From positions 1 to 33,766 of IMG/VR virus record IMGVR_UViG_3300051397_000031: DNA of 33,766 nt, one strand, 5' to 3'. Below the pieces are notes generated by a model. That model was not told where the DNA came from, did no database searches, and saw only the letters and a program-made list of their open reading frames with translations. The translations under genes were made by a program, and so were the position numbers. Positions within the stretch are counted from its first letter, which is position 1. Each line of letters begins with the position of its first letter. This DNA comes from a virus. Below, in pieces: positions 13,660 through 21,839 of the stretch.

Positions 13660-15431
13660 CGAATCACCCCCTGCAGGTTGTGCAGGCCGCGGTTAAAGGT
13701 GCGGCTTACCGCGTCCGCAGTGGCCTGCGGGCTGCCCGTCCCATGAATGTGGTTGGTTTGTGAGAGATGGACATGCCGCGTCGACACGGTCGGCACCACG
13801 GGGTGCGCGTACGGGTAGACGCCTCCCGCTACTCCGGGCGAAGCGGGCAGCGACAGGTGGCCGACGTGCACGCCTGGAAGCAAATCCACGACGCTGATCA
13901 CGTCGTTGAGCGCGCTCACCATTCCACTGAGCACCGCCGAGGAAACACGTAGGATCGCGTTCCATGCGTCCACCCCGGCCGCCTTGAGGAGGAAAAACCC
14001 TTCAACGAGCGCCTGCAAGCCCTCTTGCGCCAGCCCGGTCAGGGCCGCCGCGAGAACCTCCACGTGACCGTTGATCCAGCCAAGCGCGTCTTGCGCCGCG
14101 TCCTGCACCTTCGTCCAGTTTTTCACGAGTTCCACGACGCCGAAAGTCAAAGCGGCGACGGCGGCGGCGACTGCGAGGACGATCAAAGCCACCGGGTTTG
14201 CGTCGAGCACCGCATCAAACGCGGCCATCACGACCGTGGCCGCCTTGGTGACCGCTTGCCACACGTCAACGGCCACGTCCCACGCATATAGGGACGCAAT
14301 CGCCGCCGTTTGGGCGAGGCTCCATAGCTTCTGCGCGAAAGTCACGGCCACGATGGCCGTCTTCACCGCGGCAAACACGCCCACCAAACCGAGCAGAACG
14401 CCTCCGAACGCGCCAAGCGCCGACTTCCCCCCGTGAAGGTAGGTTTCAAAGTCGTCGAACACCAAAATCAGCGCGGACAGGGCGAGAGTGAAGCCCACAA
14501 TGGGCGACGCCTTAAACGCCAACCCGATGACCGCACCAGCGGCGACCAAGGCCTTTACCCATCCGGGAAGGAAGTTGAGCACCTTTTGCAGGACGTTTAG
14601 GACGGCCCCGATCGCTTGCACCACGTAGATTCCTGCCTGCCAGAAAGAGGCAAGTACGGAAGCTACAACCTTGGTCCACGCGGGCATCTTTTTCACGACC
14701 ACGCTGTTCAGCTGGTTCAGCGCGCTCTGAACGTCGCTGATCGGTCCACCCAAATATTTTAAAAAGTAGTAACCGATCCATTGGAGGGCATAATAGGCTT
14801 CCAGCTGCAGCTGGGCAAACCCCAAAGAGAGGTTTTGAGCGGACTTAAGCACCGTGTCGTAATTGCCCGGGGTGGACATTTGAAGCGCGACGGCGTGAAG
14901 CTTCTCGTACTGCGCAAGAAGCGTCGGCGACAGGTACAGGTCGTTCAAACTTGCGCCGAGCACCTTCAGCGAGAGGGAGAAGGCGTAGGCCTGGCGCTGC
15001 GTCGTCCACATGCTTCTCGACAACATTTCCATCTGAATCTCCTGCTGGCCGAGGCCGTGCAGGAGGGAAACCGTAGCGTCCCCGACGGCCAACGCGAAGG
15101 AAGCGACAGCCACCGTCGCCTCCCCGAAGTACTTGCCCGCGTCCTCTGCGAACTTCTTAAGAACTCCCTTTTCGCCTGACTCTCCCTCGGACGGCCCATG
15201 GGCAGGCTTTTTCCCTCCGTGGACCACCTTGTGGACCGCCTCGCGCACCTTTTCGAGGACCTTTTCCAGACCGACGACGGACAGCGCCGCTTCCGCAACG
15301 CGTACCGATATGTGGTCGGCCATTTTCGACACGGCGGAGTCAATCTGGCTCGTGGTTCGCAAAAGCTGGTCGTACGACTTTTTGTCCACGGAGAATCCCA
15401 GCGAGACCAGGTGCTCATTCAGTTCTGCCAC
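13656..15431 (-). CDS. tail tape measure protein
   Basis: A 591-residue protein with the expected composition: helical N-terminus (LVSLGFSVDKKSYDQLLR, SQIDSAVSKMADHISVRVAE), amphipathic middle, hydrophobic segments (VLLGLVGVFAAVKTAIVAV, NPVALIVLAVAAAVAALTFG) and a C-terminus beginning VDAWNAILRVSSAVLSGMVS. It sets tail length and passes with DNA into the host membrane. At about 1.5 angstrom per residue it predicts a tail near 90 nm. I chose GTG at 15431 (AAGGGGGTG upstream) because it is 5 nt after the frameshifted chaperone stop; a longer in-frame opening to 15527 would overlap that gene. Confidence 0.85.
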   Translation of the reverse strand: MAELNEHLVSLGFSVDKKSYDQLLRTTSQIDSAVSKMADHISVRVAEAALSVVGLEKVLEKVREAVHKVVHGGKKPAHGPSEGESGEKGVLKKFAEDAGKYFGEATVAVASFALAVGDATVSLLHGLGQQEIQMEMLSRSMWTTQRQAYAFSLSLKVLGASLNDLYLSPTLLAQYEKLHAVALQMSTPGNYDTVLKSAQNLSLGFAQLQLEAYYALQWIGYYFLKYLGGPISDVQSALNQLNSVVVKKMPAWTKVVASVLASFWQAGIYVVQAIGAVLNVLQKVLNFLPGWVKALVAAGAVIGLAFKASPIVGFTLALSALILVFDDFETYLHGGKSALGAFGGVLLGLVGVFAAVKTAIVAVTFAQKLWSLAQTAAIASLYAWDVAVDVWQAVTKAATVVMAAFDAVLDANPVALIVLAVAAAVAALTFGVVELVKNWTKVQDAAQDALGWINGHVEVLAAALTGLAQEGLQALVEGFFLLKAAGVDAWNAILRVSSAVLSGMVSALNDVISVVDLLPGVHVGHLSLPASPGVAGGVYPYAHPVVPTVSTRHVHLSQTNHIHGTGSPQATADAVSRTFNRGLHNLQGVIR

Positions 15432-15435
15432 GTCT

Positions 15436-16043
15436 TCACCCCCTTGCCCGCTCCGCCCAGTCGTGTGCACGCCACTCGTTTTCGTACCGAACGCGCAGAA
15501 TCTCGTGCGCGTCCAGTAGGTCCGCAAAGGTAAACACGTCCGTCACCACGTCCCGGTGCGACCAAAACCCCGCCTGCACAGGCGCGTACAAAAACGCGTC
15601 CACATTCCTCAGCTGGACGAGCTCGTAGGGGACAGCGCGCCCAGAAGTTCCGTCAGGCCATGCTCGCCGAAAAAATCCGAGAGATTGAATACGAGCGCTT
15701 GGATCGTAAGCGCCAGCACGAGCGTCGCGTTCTCGTCCAAATCGAACACCGCGAAAGCGCCGGACGCATCGACCACCTTGGTCCAGCCCGCTGGTAGCCT
15801 CTCCTCGCACACGGCCAGGCACTTTTCCTGGAGATAGGAAAAGTCCTTTTCTTGCAGGCCCGCCGTCAACTTCCCGAGCATTTCCAGCATGGGTACCTCG
15901 GCCGGAGAGGCGCTGGCTCCCCCGAAAAGAGGAGCCAGCAACCCGCCAACCTTGAGTGCAAGGAAACTCCCGTCTTTCGCGCTAAACCGCCCGACGCGAA
16001 ACGCCCGGCCTTGAATCGTCACTTCTTTGTACGCCTCCGCCAC
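15436..16043 (-). CDS. tail assembly chaperone, long -1 frameshift product
   Basis: Slippage at T TTT TTC (15675-15669) moves ribosomes to the -1 frame after residue 125. It adds 77 residues (RRAWPDGTSGRAVPYELVQL, then RNVDAFLYAPVQAGFW, FTFADLLDAHEILRVRYEN) to give about 202 residues. This is the gpG/gpGT pattern of lambda-like and many myovirus tails, in which a small share of long product links chaperone to tape measure. The extension stops 5 nt before the tape-measure start, the expected arrangement. The added part has no own start with a ribosome binding site. Confidence 0.8.
15609..16043 (-). CDS. tail assembly chaperone, short form
   Basis: A 144-residue protein between tail tube and tape measure. 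It is mostly helical after a small beta N-terminus (EVTIQGRAFRVGRFSAKDGS, LQEKDFSYLQEKCLAVCEER, ATLVLALTIQALVFNLSDFF), like phage tail assembly chaperones. It is not a virion part; it coats the tape measure while the tube polymerises. The last 19 residues, after the slip site at codons 123-125, end in poly-Ser and look less constrained than the -1 frame extension. ATG start at 16043. Confidence 0.8.
   Translation of the reverse strand: MAEAYKEVTIQGRAFRVGRFSAKDGSFLALKVGGLLAPLFGGASASPAEVPMLEMLGKLTAGLQEKDFSYLQEKCLAVCEERLPAGWTKVVDASGAFAVFDLDENATLVLALTIQALVFNLSDFFGEHGLTELLGALSPTSSSS
15669..15675 (-). promoter_or_regulatory. programmed -1 frameshift site T TTT TTC
   Basis: The zero frame reads GAT TTT TTC at codons 123-125 of the tail chaperone. 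The heptamer fits X XXY YYZ exactly, with -1 re-pairing as TTT TTT. The -1 frame stays open for 77 codons and stops 5 nt before the tape measure. I did not find an obvious strong downstream stem by eye. Confidence 0.85.
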
Positions 16044-16055
16044 GGCTCACTCCCC

Positions 16056-16493
16056 CTAGACGTTTTCTTGGGTAATATTGGCTGCCATCAGCGTCCAGGT
16101 CAACTGCTGGCCTTGTTGCTGAAACGGCTTCTCGGCAATCTGCTGGAAGGAAACGCCCGTCGCGTTAATCAATTCCATCATCGACACGGAGCGGATCGTC
16201 ACCGCGAGTTGCGCCCACTGCGACGTGTCGGCCGTGATCAGGTAGTTGAACGCGCGTGTTAGCCACTGTTGGAACGCGCTTGTCTGCTGGATCGCTAGGG
16301 CAATCGTGCCATTTTGTCCCTCGATCTTGCTGACCATGATCGTGCCGTCGGCCGCGACGTCGTGGGCCGTCCGGTCCGTGCTCATCGTCACGGTCACGCT
16401 TCCCAAACCGGCGCCGCGCGCGGTATAGCGTCCCAACGAGGGGTGCGACACCACAAGAACCACGTCTGCGAAGCTGTAGGTTGTCGTTGCCAC
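16056..16493 (-). CDS. tail tube protein (DUF3277-like)
   Basis: A 145-residue beta protein that directly follows the sheath gene. TYSFADVVLVVSHPSLGRYT, GLGSVTVTMSTDRTAHDVAA, GTIMVSKIEGQNGTIALAIQ, TSAFQQWLTRAFNYLITA match the DUF3277 tube family found beside DUF3383 sheaths. It should polymerise in hexameric rings inside the sheath. ATG at 16493, with AGGGGGAGG upstream. Confidence 0.8.
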   Translation of the reverse strand: MATTTYSFADVVLVVSHPSLGRYTARGAGLGSVTVTMSTDRTAHDVAADGTIMVSKIEGQNGTIALAIQQTSAFQQWLTRAFNYLITADTSQWAQLAVTIRSVSMMELINATGVSFQQIAEKPFQQQGQQLTWTLMAANITQENV

Positions 16494-16506
16494 TTTTTCC
16501 TCCCCC

Positions 16507-17616
16507 TTACAGGCCCACGGTCAGCCCGATGACGGCGTGCTCAATCGCCCCGGCCAGTTTCACGCAGAGGTAGATGGCTGGCGCTTGACGTGCAGAAATC
16601 TGTGCAGCGGTCAGGCTGGACACCGGAGCCGCGACCACCACGTAGCCGTTTGGCAAATTCTGCCCCGTCTGAAGCGTCAAAACGGGGGCCGCGTTCCACG
16701 GTCCGGGGGCCAGGAGTCCTTGCGTCGCCGCCTGCGCGAGCACCGCGGTCAGGTCGTTCACGAGAATCGTCACGCCCGCGTCCGTCAGCGGAACCTGCGG
16801 CAGCGTTGTGAGCGCGTTCATGACGGCCGCCGCCGCGTCCGTCGCGATTGTGTCCAGAGCGAGCACCTGGTCAAACGGTGTACCGTTCGCGGTCTGGCCC
16901 TGCACGAGCAGGTCATACTCGCCGCCGTAGGACGTGTACACGTTTCCGTTCCAACCTAGGATCGCTTGTACTTGGGTGCCCGTGAGCGGTTCGGGGTTCA
17001 CTCCGACCAGGCTCTTGTACGCGAGCGTGAAGGCCGAGTTCGCCAGGCCGGTGTCGAGTCCGCTCGCCAGCCCGAGCGCGGCGGCTCCCGCATGCGCCGT
17101 CGTGCTGTAGATGCCCCACGTGCGGCTGTAGCCGCTTGACTGGAGCGTCGACATCAAGTTGGGAGTCGTGCCGCCCGAGATCGACGTATCCTGTGTGTCG
17201 TAGAAGAAAGTGGAAACGGGCGACGCCGTCTGGACGAAAGCGGCGACCGCCTCCACGTCCGCATCCGCCGCGCCGCACGCGTACACCCCGTACCAGTCGG
17301 CGTTGCTCGCGCGGCACGCCGTGACCGCTGTCGCAATCGACTCGGCAGCGGCCACGTTTTGCACCCCGACGACCAGGCTCGTGGCCGGGGTCGTCTGGCC
17401 GAAGTAAAGCTGCGCCGCCGCGTATTCCGGCTCGCTTCCGGTCCATCCGGCGGCCGCCATCTCTGCGGTGCTGTTGTACGTGACCGTGCGGGTCGCGACC
17501 GGTATCACCGTGGACGGGCCGACAATCAGGCCGACGTTCAGCGCCTGAGGGGACGGCGTAACGGGCGAAACCTGAACACTGACCTCGACGATGGAAGACA
17601 AAGGCATCGAAGGCAA
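16507..17616 (-). CDS. contractile tail sheath protein (DUF3383-like)
   Basis: A 369-residue sheath. The N-terminus SIVEVSVQVSPVTPSPQALN and VGLIVGPSTVIPV, the segment AAAQLYFGQTTPATSLVVGV, the domain with DWYGVYACGAADADVEAVAA, and the C-terminus ALDTIATDAAAAVMNALTTL, VPLTDAGVTILVNDL, GYVVVAAPVSSLTAAQISAR match DUF3383 tail sheaths. It marks the phage as a myovirus. It is shorter than many sheaths, fitting the single-insertion DUF3383 class. Next to the tube gene (13-nt gap). Confidence 0.85.
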   Translation of the reverse strand: MPSMPLSSIVEVSVQVSPVTPSPQALNVGLIVGPSTVIPVATRTVTYNSTAEMAAAGWTGSEPEYAAAQLYFGQTTPATSLVVGVQNVAAAESIATAVTACRASNADWYGVYACGAADADVEAVAAFVQTASPVSTFFYDTQDTSISGGTTPNLMSTLQSSGYSRTWGIYSTTAHAGAAALGLASGLDTGLANSAFTLAYKSLVGVNPEPLTGTQVQAILGWNGNVYTSYGGEYDLLVQGQTANGTPFDQVLALDTIATDAAAAVMNALTTLPQVPLTDAGVTILVNDLTAVLAQAATQGLLAPGPWNAAPVLTLQTGQNLPNGYVVVAAPVSSLTAAQISARQAPAIYLCVKLAGAIEHAVIGLTVGL

Positions 17617-17634
17617 CTAAAGTCACCTGCCCTT

Positions 17635-18168
17635 CTAGTTGGTCTGCGTGACGGAAATCGGCGCAGACTGGATGAGCGGAGTCGCGCTCTCGCGAACGAC
17701 AAGTTCGTAAAACCGCACCGCGAGATCGGATCGGTCCCACCACTCGCCCCCCCAAAGCTCGGGCATCCGGGAGGGCATCGGCACGTCCGTAATCAGCGCG
17801 AGGTTTTGCGCTGCGAGCGCCGTCGTCGCGGATCCGAGAAAAAACTGCGAGCGCACCAAATCCGCGTTGTCAAAGCTGTTTGGCCCGTAAAACGTGAGCC
17901 CCAGGCGAAAGGAGAAGGTGTAGGCGAGGCTCACAGTCGCGCTGCCCTCCTGTGGATCGGACCAGGTTTCTTCCAGCTGCTGCGTGTACGGGTCGGTCTC
18001 TGGCTGGATCAAGAGAAAAACGACATCGTAGCTGATGGGCCACGCGGGCGCGCCGTCTGTCGGCCACGCAGCGCGCACAGCGCCGGGGTCGGACGTGCCC
18101 AAAAAGTTGCTCACGAGCGCCTGAAAGAAGGTCTGCAGCTGTGCCAGAAGCAGCACCTGATCCGCCAC
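17635..18168 (-). CDS. neck/tail terminator protein (LIC_12616-like)
   Basis: A 177-residue protein just upstream of the sheath gene. Helical start (LLLAQLQTFFQALVSNFLG), then PISYDVVFLLIQPETDPYTQ and VSLAYTFSFRLGLTFYGPNS, and a C-terminal beta part RSDLAVRFYELVVRESATP. This resembles the phage neck terminator (gp12-like, LIC_12616) family that caps the tail tube and joins it to the head. Start is GTG at 18168. Assignment is by pattern and position. Confidence 0.6.
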   Translation of the reverse strand: MADQVLLLAQLQTFFQALVSNFLGTSDPGAVRAAWPTDGAPAWPISYDVVFLLIQPETDPYTQQLEETWSDPQEGSATVSLAYTFSFRLGLTFYGPNSFDNADLVRSQFFLGSATTALAAQNLALITDVPMPSRMPELWGGEWWDRSDLAVRFYELVVRESATPLIQSAPISVTQTN

Positions 18169-18190
18169 GTGCTCGTCCTCCCTTCTCCGT

Positions 18191-18553
18191 TCACCCGTTT
18201 ACGGTCGGGTCCATCTTCACTCCGAGCGCTTGGTAGAAACCGAACGCGGACCAGTCCAGCACCTGAGCGAGCCGGTACAGGTTTCCGTTCCAGAGAATCT
18301 CGTCCGAGGTGCCGGCGGCGTTCGTCAGAAAAAGCGGCGTCTGCGTGTGGATCAAAATCACGCCTCTCTGCCGGTCGCCCTCTGGGAGTTGATCCAGAGT
18401 GTCGCCAGACGCCGCCGTTACTACGGCGGTCGCGGGGATCTCGTCGGGCGGGTTGGGCGTCCAGACGCCTGCTACCCACGCGCCGCTTTGGCGGTAGATC
18501 GTGATCGGTTGCGAAAAGGCAGGCGACGTTAAGAGAGAACCCACCTGCATCAT
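18191..18553 (-). CDS. head-tail joining protein
   Basis: A 120-residue small beta protein (SQPITIYRQSGAWVAGVWTP, LPEGDRQRGVILIHTQTPLF, SDEILWNGNLYRLAQVLDWS, FGFYQALGVK). The pattern 'grw..G.w', a request for ATxVVTAASGD and 'W.gn.Y.v...dW..fGfy.a.gv' is typical of small head-closure/stopper proteins in myophage neck cassettes. The start overlaps the gp10-like gene by 4 nt. Stopper versus adaptor role cannot be decided from the sequence. Confidence 0.6.
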   Translation of the reverse strand: MMQVGSLLTSPAFSQPITIYRQSGAWVAGVWTPNPPDEIPATAVVTAASGDTLDQLPEGDRQRGVILIHTQTPLFLTNAAGTSDEILWNGNLYRLAQVLDWSAFGFYQALGVKMDPTVNG

Positions 18554-19119
18554 TTTTCCCTCACCACGTAGCGGATCGCCCGGCGCATCTCGCCGGTGTC
18601 GATCATGGGTCGGTCGCTTCCTTTCAGGTAGATCGTCACCGGCGAGTTGGGGGGCCAGTTGTTCTCCGGATTGACAAACCAGTCGAAAGCCGCCGTCTGC
18701 GCGGCCCTCCCCGCAGACTCAAGGGTGGGCATCGGGTCGCGGCCCTCTAGCGCATCGCGCACGGCCTGGGCGAAGTAGCGCGCAAGTTTCGGCTTTATGC
18801 TCGCCACGGCCGGTTTTAGCACAGGCCGAGGCGGAATAAACCAAAGAGGAGAGCCGCTCTCGTGGAGAGCCAGCTGGTGTGCCTCCGAGTAGGGGCTGCC
18901 TCCGCTTTCGTCCAGCGCCTTCGAGTCACGCGATTCGTGCCTTGGCACGCCCTTTTCGAGCTTCGCTAGCAGCTTCGCCTGCGTAGTCGGGCCCCGGCGG
19001 ACGTTTTGCGCAGCCGGAATTCCCACAAGCACGTCGGTCTGCGCAAGCTGTCCCAGGTACCGTTTCGCCGCCGCACTGAGCGGAGCCTTCTGCGTGTGAC
19101 GGACTACCACGTTGAACAC
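18550..19119 (-). CDS. HK97 gp10-like neck protein
   Basis: A 189-residue protein with a pattern common to gp10-like/minor tail completion proteins: DVLVGIPAAQNVRRG, EAHQLALHESGSPLWFIPPR (the 'A.ihE.G.....iPaRPfl' box), PKLARYFAQAVRDALEG, and the C-terminal IYLKGSDRPMIDTGEMRRAI (the 'PLidTG.mr.s' box). It should act at the head-tail junction. GTG at 19119. The two boxes make the family call fairly secure. Confidence 0.7.
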   Translation of the reverse strand: MFNVVVRHTQKAPLSAAAKRYLGQLAQTDVLVGIPAAQNVRRGPTTQAKLLAKLEKGVPRHESRDSKALDESGGSPYSEAHQLALHESGSPLWFIPPRPVLKPAVASIKPKLARYFAQAVRDALEGRDPMPTLESAGRAAQTAAFDWFVNPENNWPPNSPVTIYLKGSDRPMIDTGEMRRAIRYVVREK

Positions 19120-19137
19120 GAAACCCGCCTCCCGCTC

Positions 19138-19650
19138 CTAGGGCAAATAGCACCCGCCCATCCCGTAGAGCTTCGCCTCCGTGCGAAACGGCTGACCGAA
19201 CTTCGTAAGGTGGAACGCGCCCCACCCCTCGCCCGTCGGCGCTTCGCGACCGGATAAGTTCGTGTCGTACCCAACGTGCACGTCACCCACCGATTTGTCC
19301 GCCAAGACGCCCTCGGCCTTCCCCTGCTCCGCGACGACAGCCGCCACGCTGCCCGCCGGAACACTCGCCTGAAGCCAAAGCTCGCAATAGTGCGCCACGT
19401 ACAATCCCATCGCCGGAAGCCACGAACTGTGCCAACGCGCCTCCAAAAGGCAAGCGTTGGCTTGTGCGATAATCGCTTCCAGAACCGGGGTGGGGACGAT
19501 TTCGTTTCCGTTTACGTCAAGCCCAAACTGCGGGTAGAACGTCAGGAAATCCGAAACCGCGTACGGCGGGTTGGTTCCCCACCGGATGTTGGACGCCCCC
19601 CCAAAATTGTACAAACCGTTCGTGTCCGTCAGGGGCTGGTTGATGCTCAT
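19138..19650 (-). CDS. head-tail adaptor (DUF4054-like)
   Basis: A 170-residue helical protein: AVSDFLTFYPQFG, TPVLEAIIAQANACLLEARW, AMGLYVAHYCELWLQASV, then a beta tail TKFGQPFRTEAKLYGMGGCY with GGCYLP end. This matches DUF4054, a gp6-like connector adaptor placed after the capsid gene in phages with DUF2184 capsids. ATG at 19650. It should bind under the portal. Confidence 0.7.
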   Translation of the reverse strand: MSINQPLTDTNGLYNFGGASNIRWGTNPPYAVSDFLTFYPQFGLDVNGNEIVPTPVLEAIIAQANACLLEARWHSSWLPAMGLYVAHYCELWLQASVPAGSVAAVVAEQGKAEGVLADKSVGDVHVGYDTNLSGREAPTGEGWGAFHLTKFGQPFRTEAKLYGMGGCYLP

Positions 19651-19651
19651 T

Positions 19652-19921
19652 TTAGCTCGCCTCCTCGGACTCCTGCGTGCTGGTCACGCGGGTGCGCTTG
19701 GGTGCGGACGAGGACGCGAGGCTTTCCGCCATCGCTTTTTCAACCTCGGCGGACGACTGCGCTCCTGTGAGGATCGTGATTGAGCCGTCCTTCAGCCCCA
19801 GTTGGAAGAGGCGCGTTTGCTCCGCCCAGTCCGGCACGGAGGAAAAGGCGCGCGCGGTCACGGAGACCGACGTCTCGCCCGGCGCGTCAAACCGGTACGC
19901 TTTCGTGGAAAAGATTCGCAC
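19652..19921 (-). CDS. small protein after the major capsid gene, unknown
   Basis: An 89-residue protein of no family I recognise. Beta start (RIFSTKAYRFDAPGETSVSV, TARAFSSVPDWAEQTRLFQL) is followed by a helical acidic Ser-rich tail (AEVEKAMAESLASSSAPKR). GTG at 19921 after AAGGAAGGAAG. Small genes in this position often make capsid-associated or head-completion proteins, but nothing in the sequence proves this. Confidence 0.55.
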   Translation of the reverse strand: MRIFSTKAYRFDAPGETSVSVTARAFSSVPDWAEQTRLFQLGLKDGSITILTGAQSSAEVEKAMAESLASSSAPKRTRVTSTQESEEAS

Positions 19922-19948
19922 GATTTCTTCCTTCCTTCCAAACGGGGA

Positions 19949-20965
19949 TTAAATTCCGTCCATGTATACGACCGTCTGTGGAAACAACATCTTCAACTGC
20001 GACATCTGGCTGGCGTACGCGGTCAGGTACGCCATTTCCCGGACGTCGGGCTGGGTCAAAACGCGCGACAAGGGAACCGTAAGATCAAAGTTCACGCGGT
20101 CCTCGTCGTTGACATACGCCACCATGCGGTCGGTGCCGCCCGTTCCCGCTCCCGGCAACCAGAATCCCATCGGCACGATCGATAGGTCGACTCCCTGGCT
20201 GACGGCGAGGTTATTCGCGAGCACGTACTTCAGAATCGAAACGCTGCCCGCCGACGAGATCACGGTCGAGTTGATGTACGCGAACTGGGCCGCAGGAATC
20301 CCGATGTGGTTTGCGATTCCAGTGACGTCATATTCCGAATTTTGCCACGTTGTGTTGAGGACCGAGTTGATGTCCGCCAAAATCTCGTCCGGGGTTTTTG
20401 TCGCCCACGTCGAATAGCCGCTGGCTCCGTTCGGGGCCATCGTCGCGGTCACATTCGGGTTGTTCACGAGCCCCGTGACGCCCAGTTCAGGGACTCCCTG
20501 GTACACAAGGTAGTCGATCACCTTGTTGTAGTTCAGCCGTATTCCTTTATCGTACAGATCGTCCAAGCTTCTCCCAATCCCGGACAACTTCTGCTGGTCG
20601 ACAAAGGGTACTTTCAGAATATTTGCAAAGGTGAACACCTGCCAGACATCCTTGTTGACGGACGCCTGCATGATCGGGATGTTGTTGGTCTGGCCGCCAA
20701 TAAATCCCGCCGTTACGCCCCCCGCCGTCGCGTAGTCTACGAAGTATTGCGACGTGAATTCTACCCAGCCGCCGCCGGTCTTTGCCACTACGTCTCTCGG
20801 CCACGTGACCGATTGCAGCGGCTCCAGAAGGCGAGGATCGCGTTTCTCCAACTCGCCGTTGAGAAACGCCATCCCGGAGTTCACCGCGTCCTGCGTAATC
20901 GGCCCGGAGAACCCGAGTCCATCCAGGGTTAGTGTCCGTGCGTACGACAAATCTGGAAATGCCAT
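19949..20965 (-). CDS. major capsid protein (DUF2184)
   Basis: A 338-residue protein. AVNSGMAFLNGELEKRDPRL, LLEPLQSVTWPRDVVAKTGG, VNKDVWQVFTFANILKVPFV, DDLYDKGIRLNYNKVIDYLV, and GGTDRMVAYVNDEDRVNFDL match DUF2184 HK97-fold capsid proteins. ATG at 20965 follows AAGGAGGCG; the reading frame is open further upstream but that part overlaps the decoration gene. Positioned after protease and decoration protein, as expected. No separate N-terminal scaffold domain is evident. Confidence 0.85.
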   Translation of the reverse strand: MAFPDLSYARTLTLDGLGFSGPITQDAVNSGMAFLNGELEKRDPRLLEPLQSVTWPRDVVAKTGGGWVEFTSQYFVDYATAGGVTAGFIGGQTNNIPIMQASVNKDVWQVFTFANILKVPFVDQQKLSGIGRSLDDLYDKGIRLNYNKVIDYLVYQGVPELGVTGLVNNPNVTATMAPNGASGYSTWATKTPDEILADINSVLNTTWQNSEYDVTGIANHIGIPAAQFAYINSTVISSAGSVSILKYVLANNLAVSQGVDLSIVPMGFWLPGAGTGGTDRMVAYVNDEDRVNFDLTVPLSRVLTQPDVREMAYLTAYASQMSQLKMLFPQTVVYMDGI

Positions 20966-20979
20966 CCTACATCGCCTCC

Positions 20980-21756
20980 TTAGGGCCGATTGCGCGACAG
21001 GAGCGTGATCACGCCGTTGCCGTTCGCGTCGAGATATCCGGTCTGCCACTGCGCGTTTGAAACCAGAAACGAGTAGGCGGAATTCGTCGGGTCCGCTGCG
21101 GCTTCGAACCCGCTTACCACACCGTTCGGCACACCCGTGGGGTTCAGAACGGTCCGAATATAAACCGGCCCGCCCGCGATGGGCGTTCCGTAGTTGCAGG
21201 CGACCGTCACGCTTCCGAACTGAATCACATCGCACAGGGTGCCGGGAAGGTACGTGCCGCCCGTCGCCGGAAAGTAGGTCGTCGACTGCTGGACTTCGCG
21301 GCAGGCAATACCCGCAAACTGCGCGAAAACGTTCGTCGATTGAACCGACGTTCCCACCGCGTAGGCCGCGTTGGCTGTGAACGAAACCACGGGGATCGTC
21401 GTCGCGCCGACTTCCAGCGTCGCGCTCGCCGTGACCGTCTGGGCGGTCCCACCGATCAGGATTTGGGAACCTGCGAGAATCGGACCGGTGAGTGGCGCTA
21501 CGCTCAGCGACGTGTAGGTTGTCGAAGCGGCGAGGGCCGACGTGAGGCTGGTGACCGTCGAACCCAGCAAGGAATAGGTGTTATTGGGATTCAAGACAGC
21601 GGGCGCGCCAAACGGAATGGGCGACGTGTCCGACGCCTGCACCGCCCGGTCTGTAACGATATCCCCGGCTCCGGTCGTTGCCGCGACGTTGCCTGGGTAT
21701 CCCAGGTTCAGCTGTTTCCCGACGGCCGAGCCGCCAGACTGCAAAGGGAGCGCCAT
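20980..21756 (-). CDS. head decoration/cement-like protein with inserted beta domain
   Basis: A 258-residue protein between protease and capsid, where DUF2184 phages usually have a structural cement protein. The outer parts (GDIVTDRAVQASDTSPIPFG, PGTLCDVIQFGSVTVACNYG, PIAGGPVYIRTVLNPTG, SAYSFLVSNAQWQTGYLDAN) look like the small beta-barrel cement family. Residues 66-142 are an inserted beta-rich domain shared with the gpJ-like and collar-fibre proteins. ATG at 21756 follows AAAGGAGGG. Expected on the capsid surface. Confidence 0.65.
   Translation of the reverse strand: MALPLQSGGSAVGKQLNLGYPGNVAATTGAGDIVTDRAVQASDTSPIPFGAPAVLNPNNTYSLLGSTVTSLTSALAASTTYTSLSVAPLTGPILAGSQILIGGTAQTVTASATLEVGATTIPVVSFTANAAYAVGTSVQSTNVFAQFAGIACREVQQSTTYFPATGGTYLPGTLCDVIQFGSVTVACNYGTPIAGGPVYIRTVLNPTGVPNGVVSGFEAAADPTNSAYSFLVSNAQWQTGYLDANGNGVITLLSRNRP
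21331..21561 (-). repeat. shared beta domain, copy in head decoration protein
   Basis: Residues 66-142: TSLTSALAASTTYTSLSVAP, GPILAGSQILIGGTAQTVTA, GATTIPVVSFTANAAYAVGT. It aligns with the domains at 6639-6872 and 8341-8586, although those are in baseplate and fibre proteins. Confidence 0.7.
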
Positions 21757-21839
21757 TCTTCGTTACCCTCCTTTTGAACTCACAATCTCCGGATCGCAAG
21801 ACGTTTTGGGCTCGTTCGGTCGTGCGAAGGTTTCGATCT

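Noticed and set aside
15436-15822. Independent gene in the second chaperone frame
   Set aside because: It has no start codon with a ribosome binding site, and its upstream half is Arg-rich shadow sequence. Only the part after the slip site looks like protein, which fits a frameshift extension.
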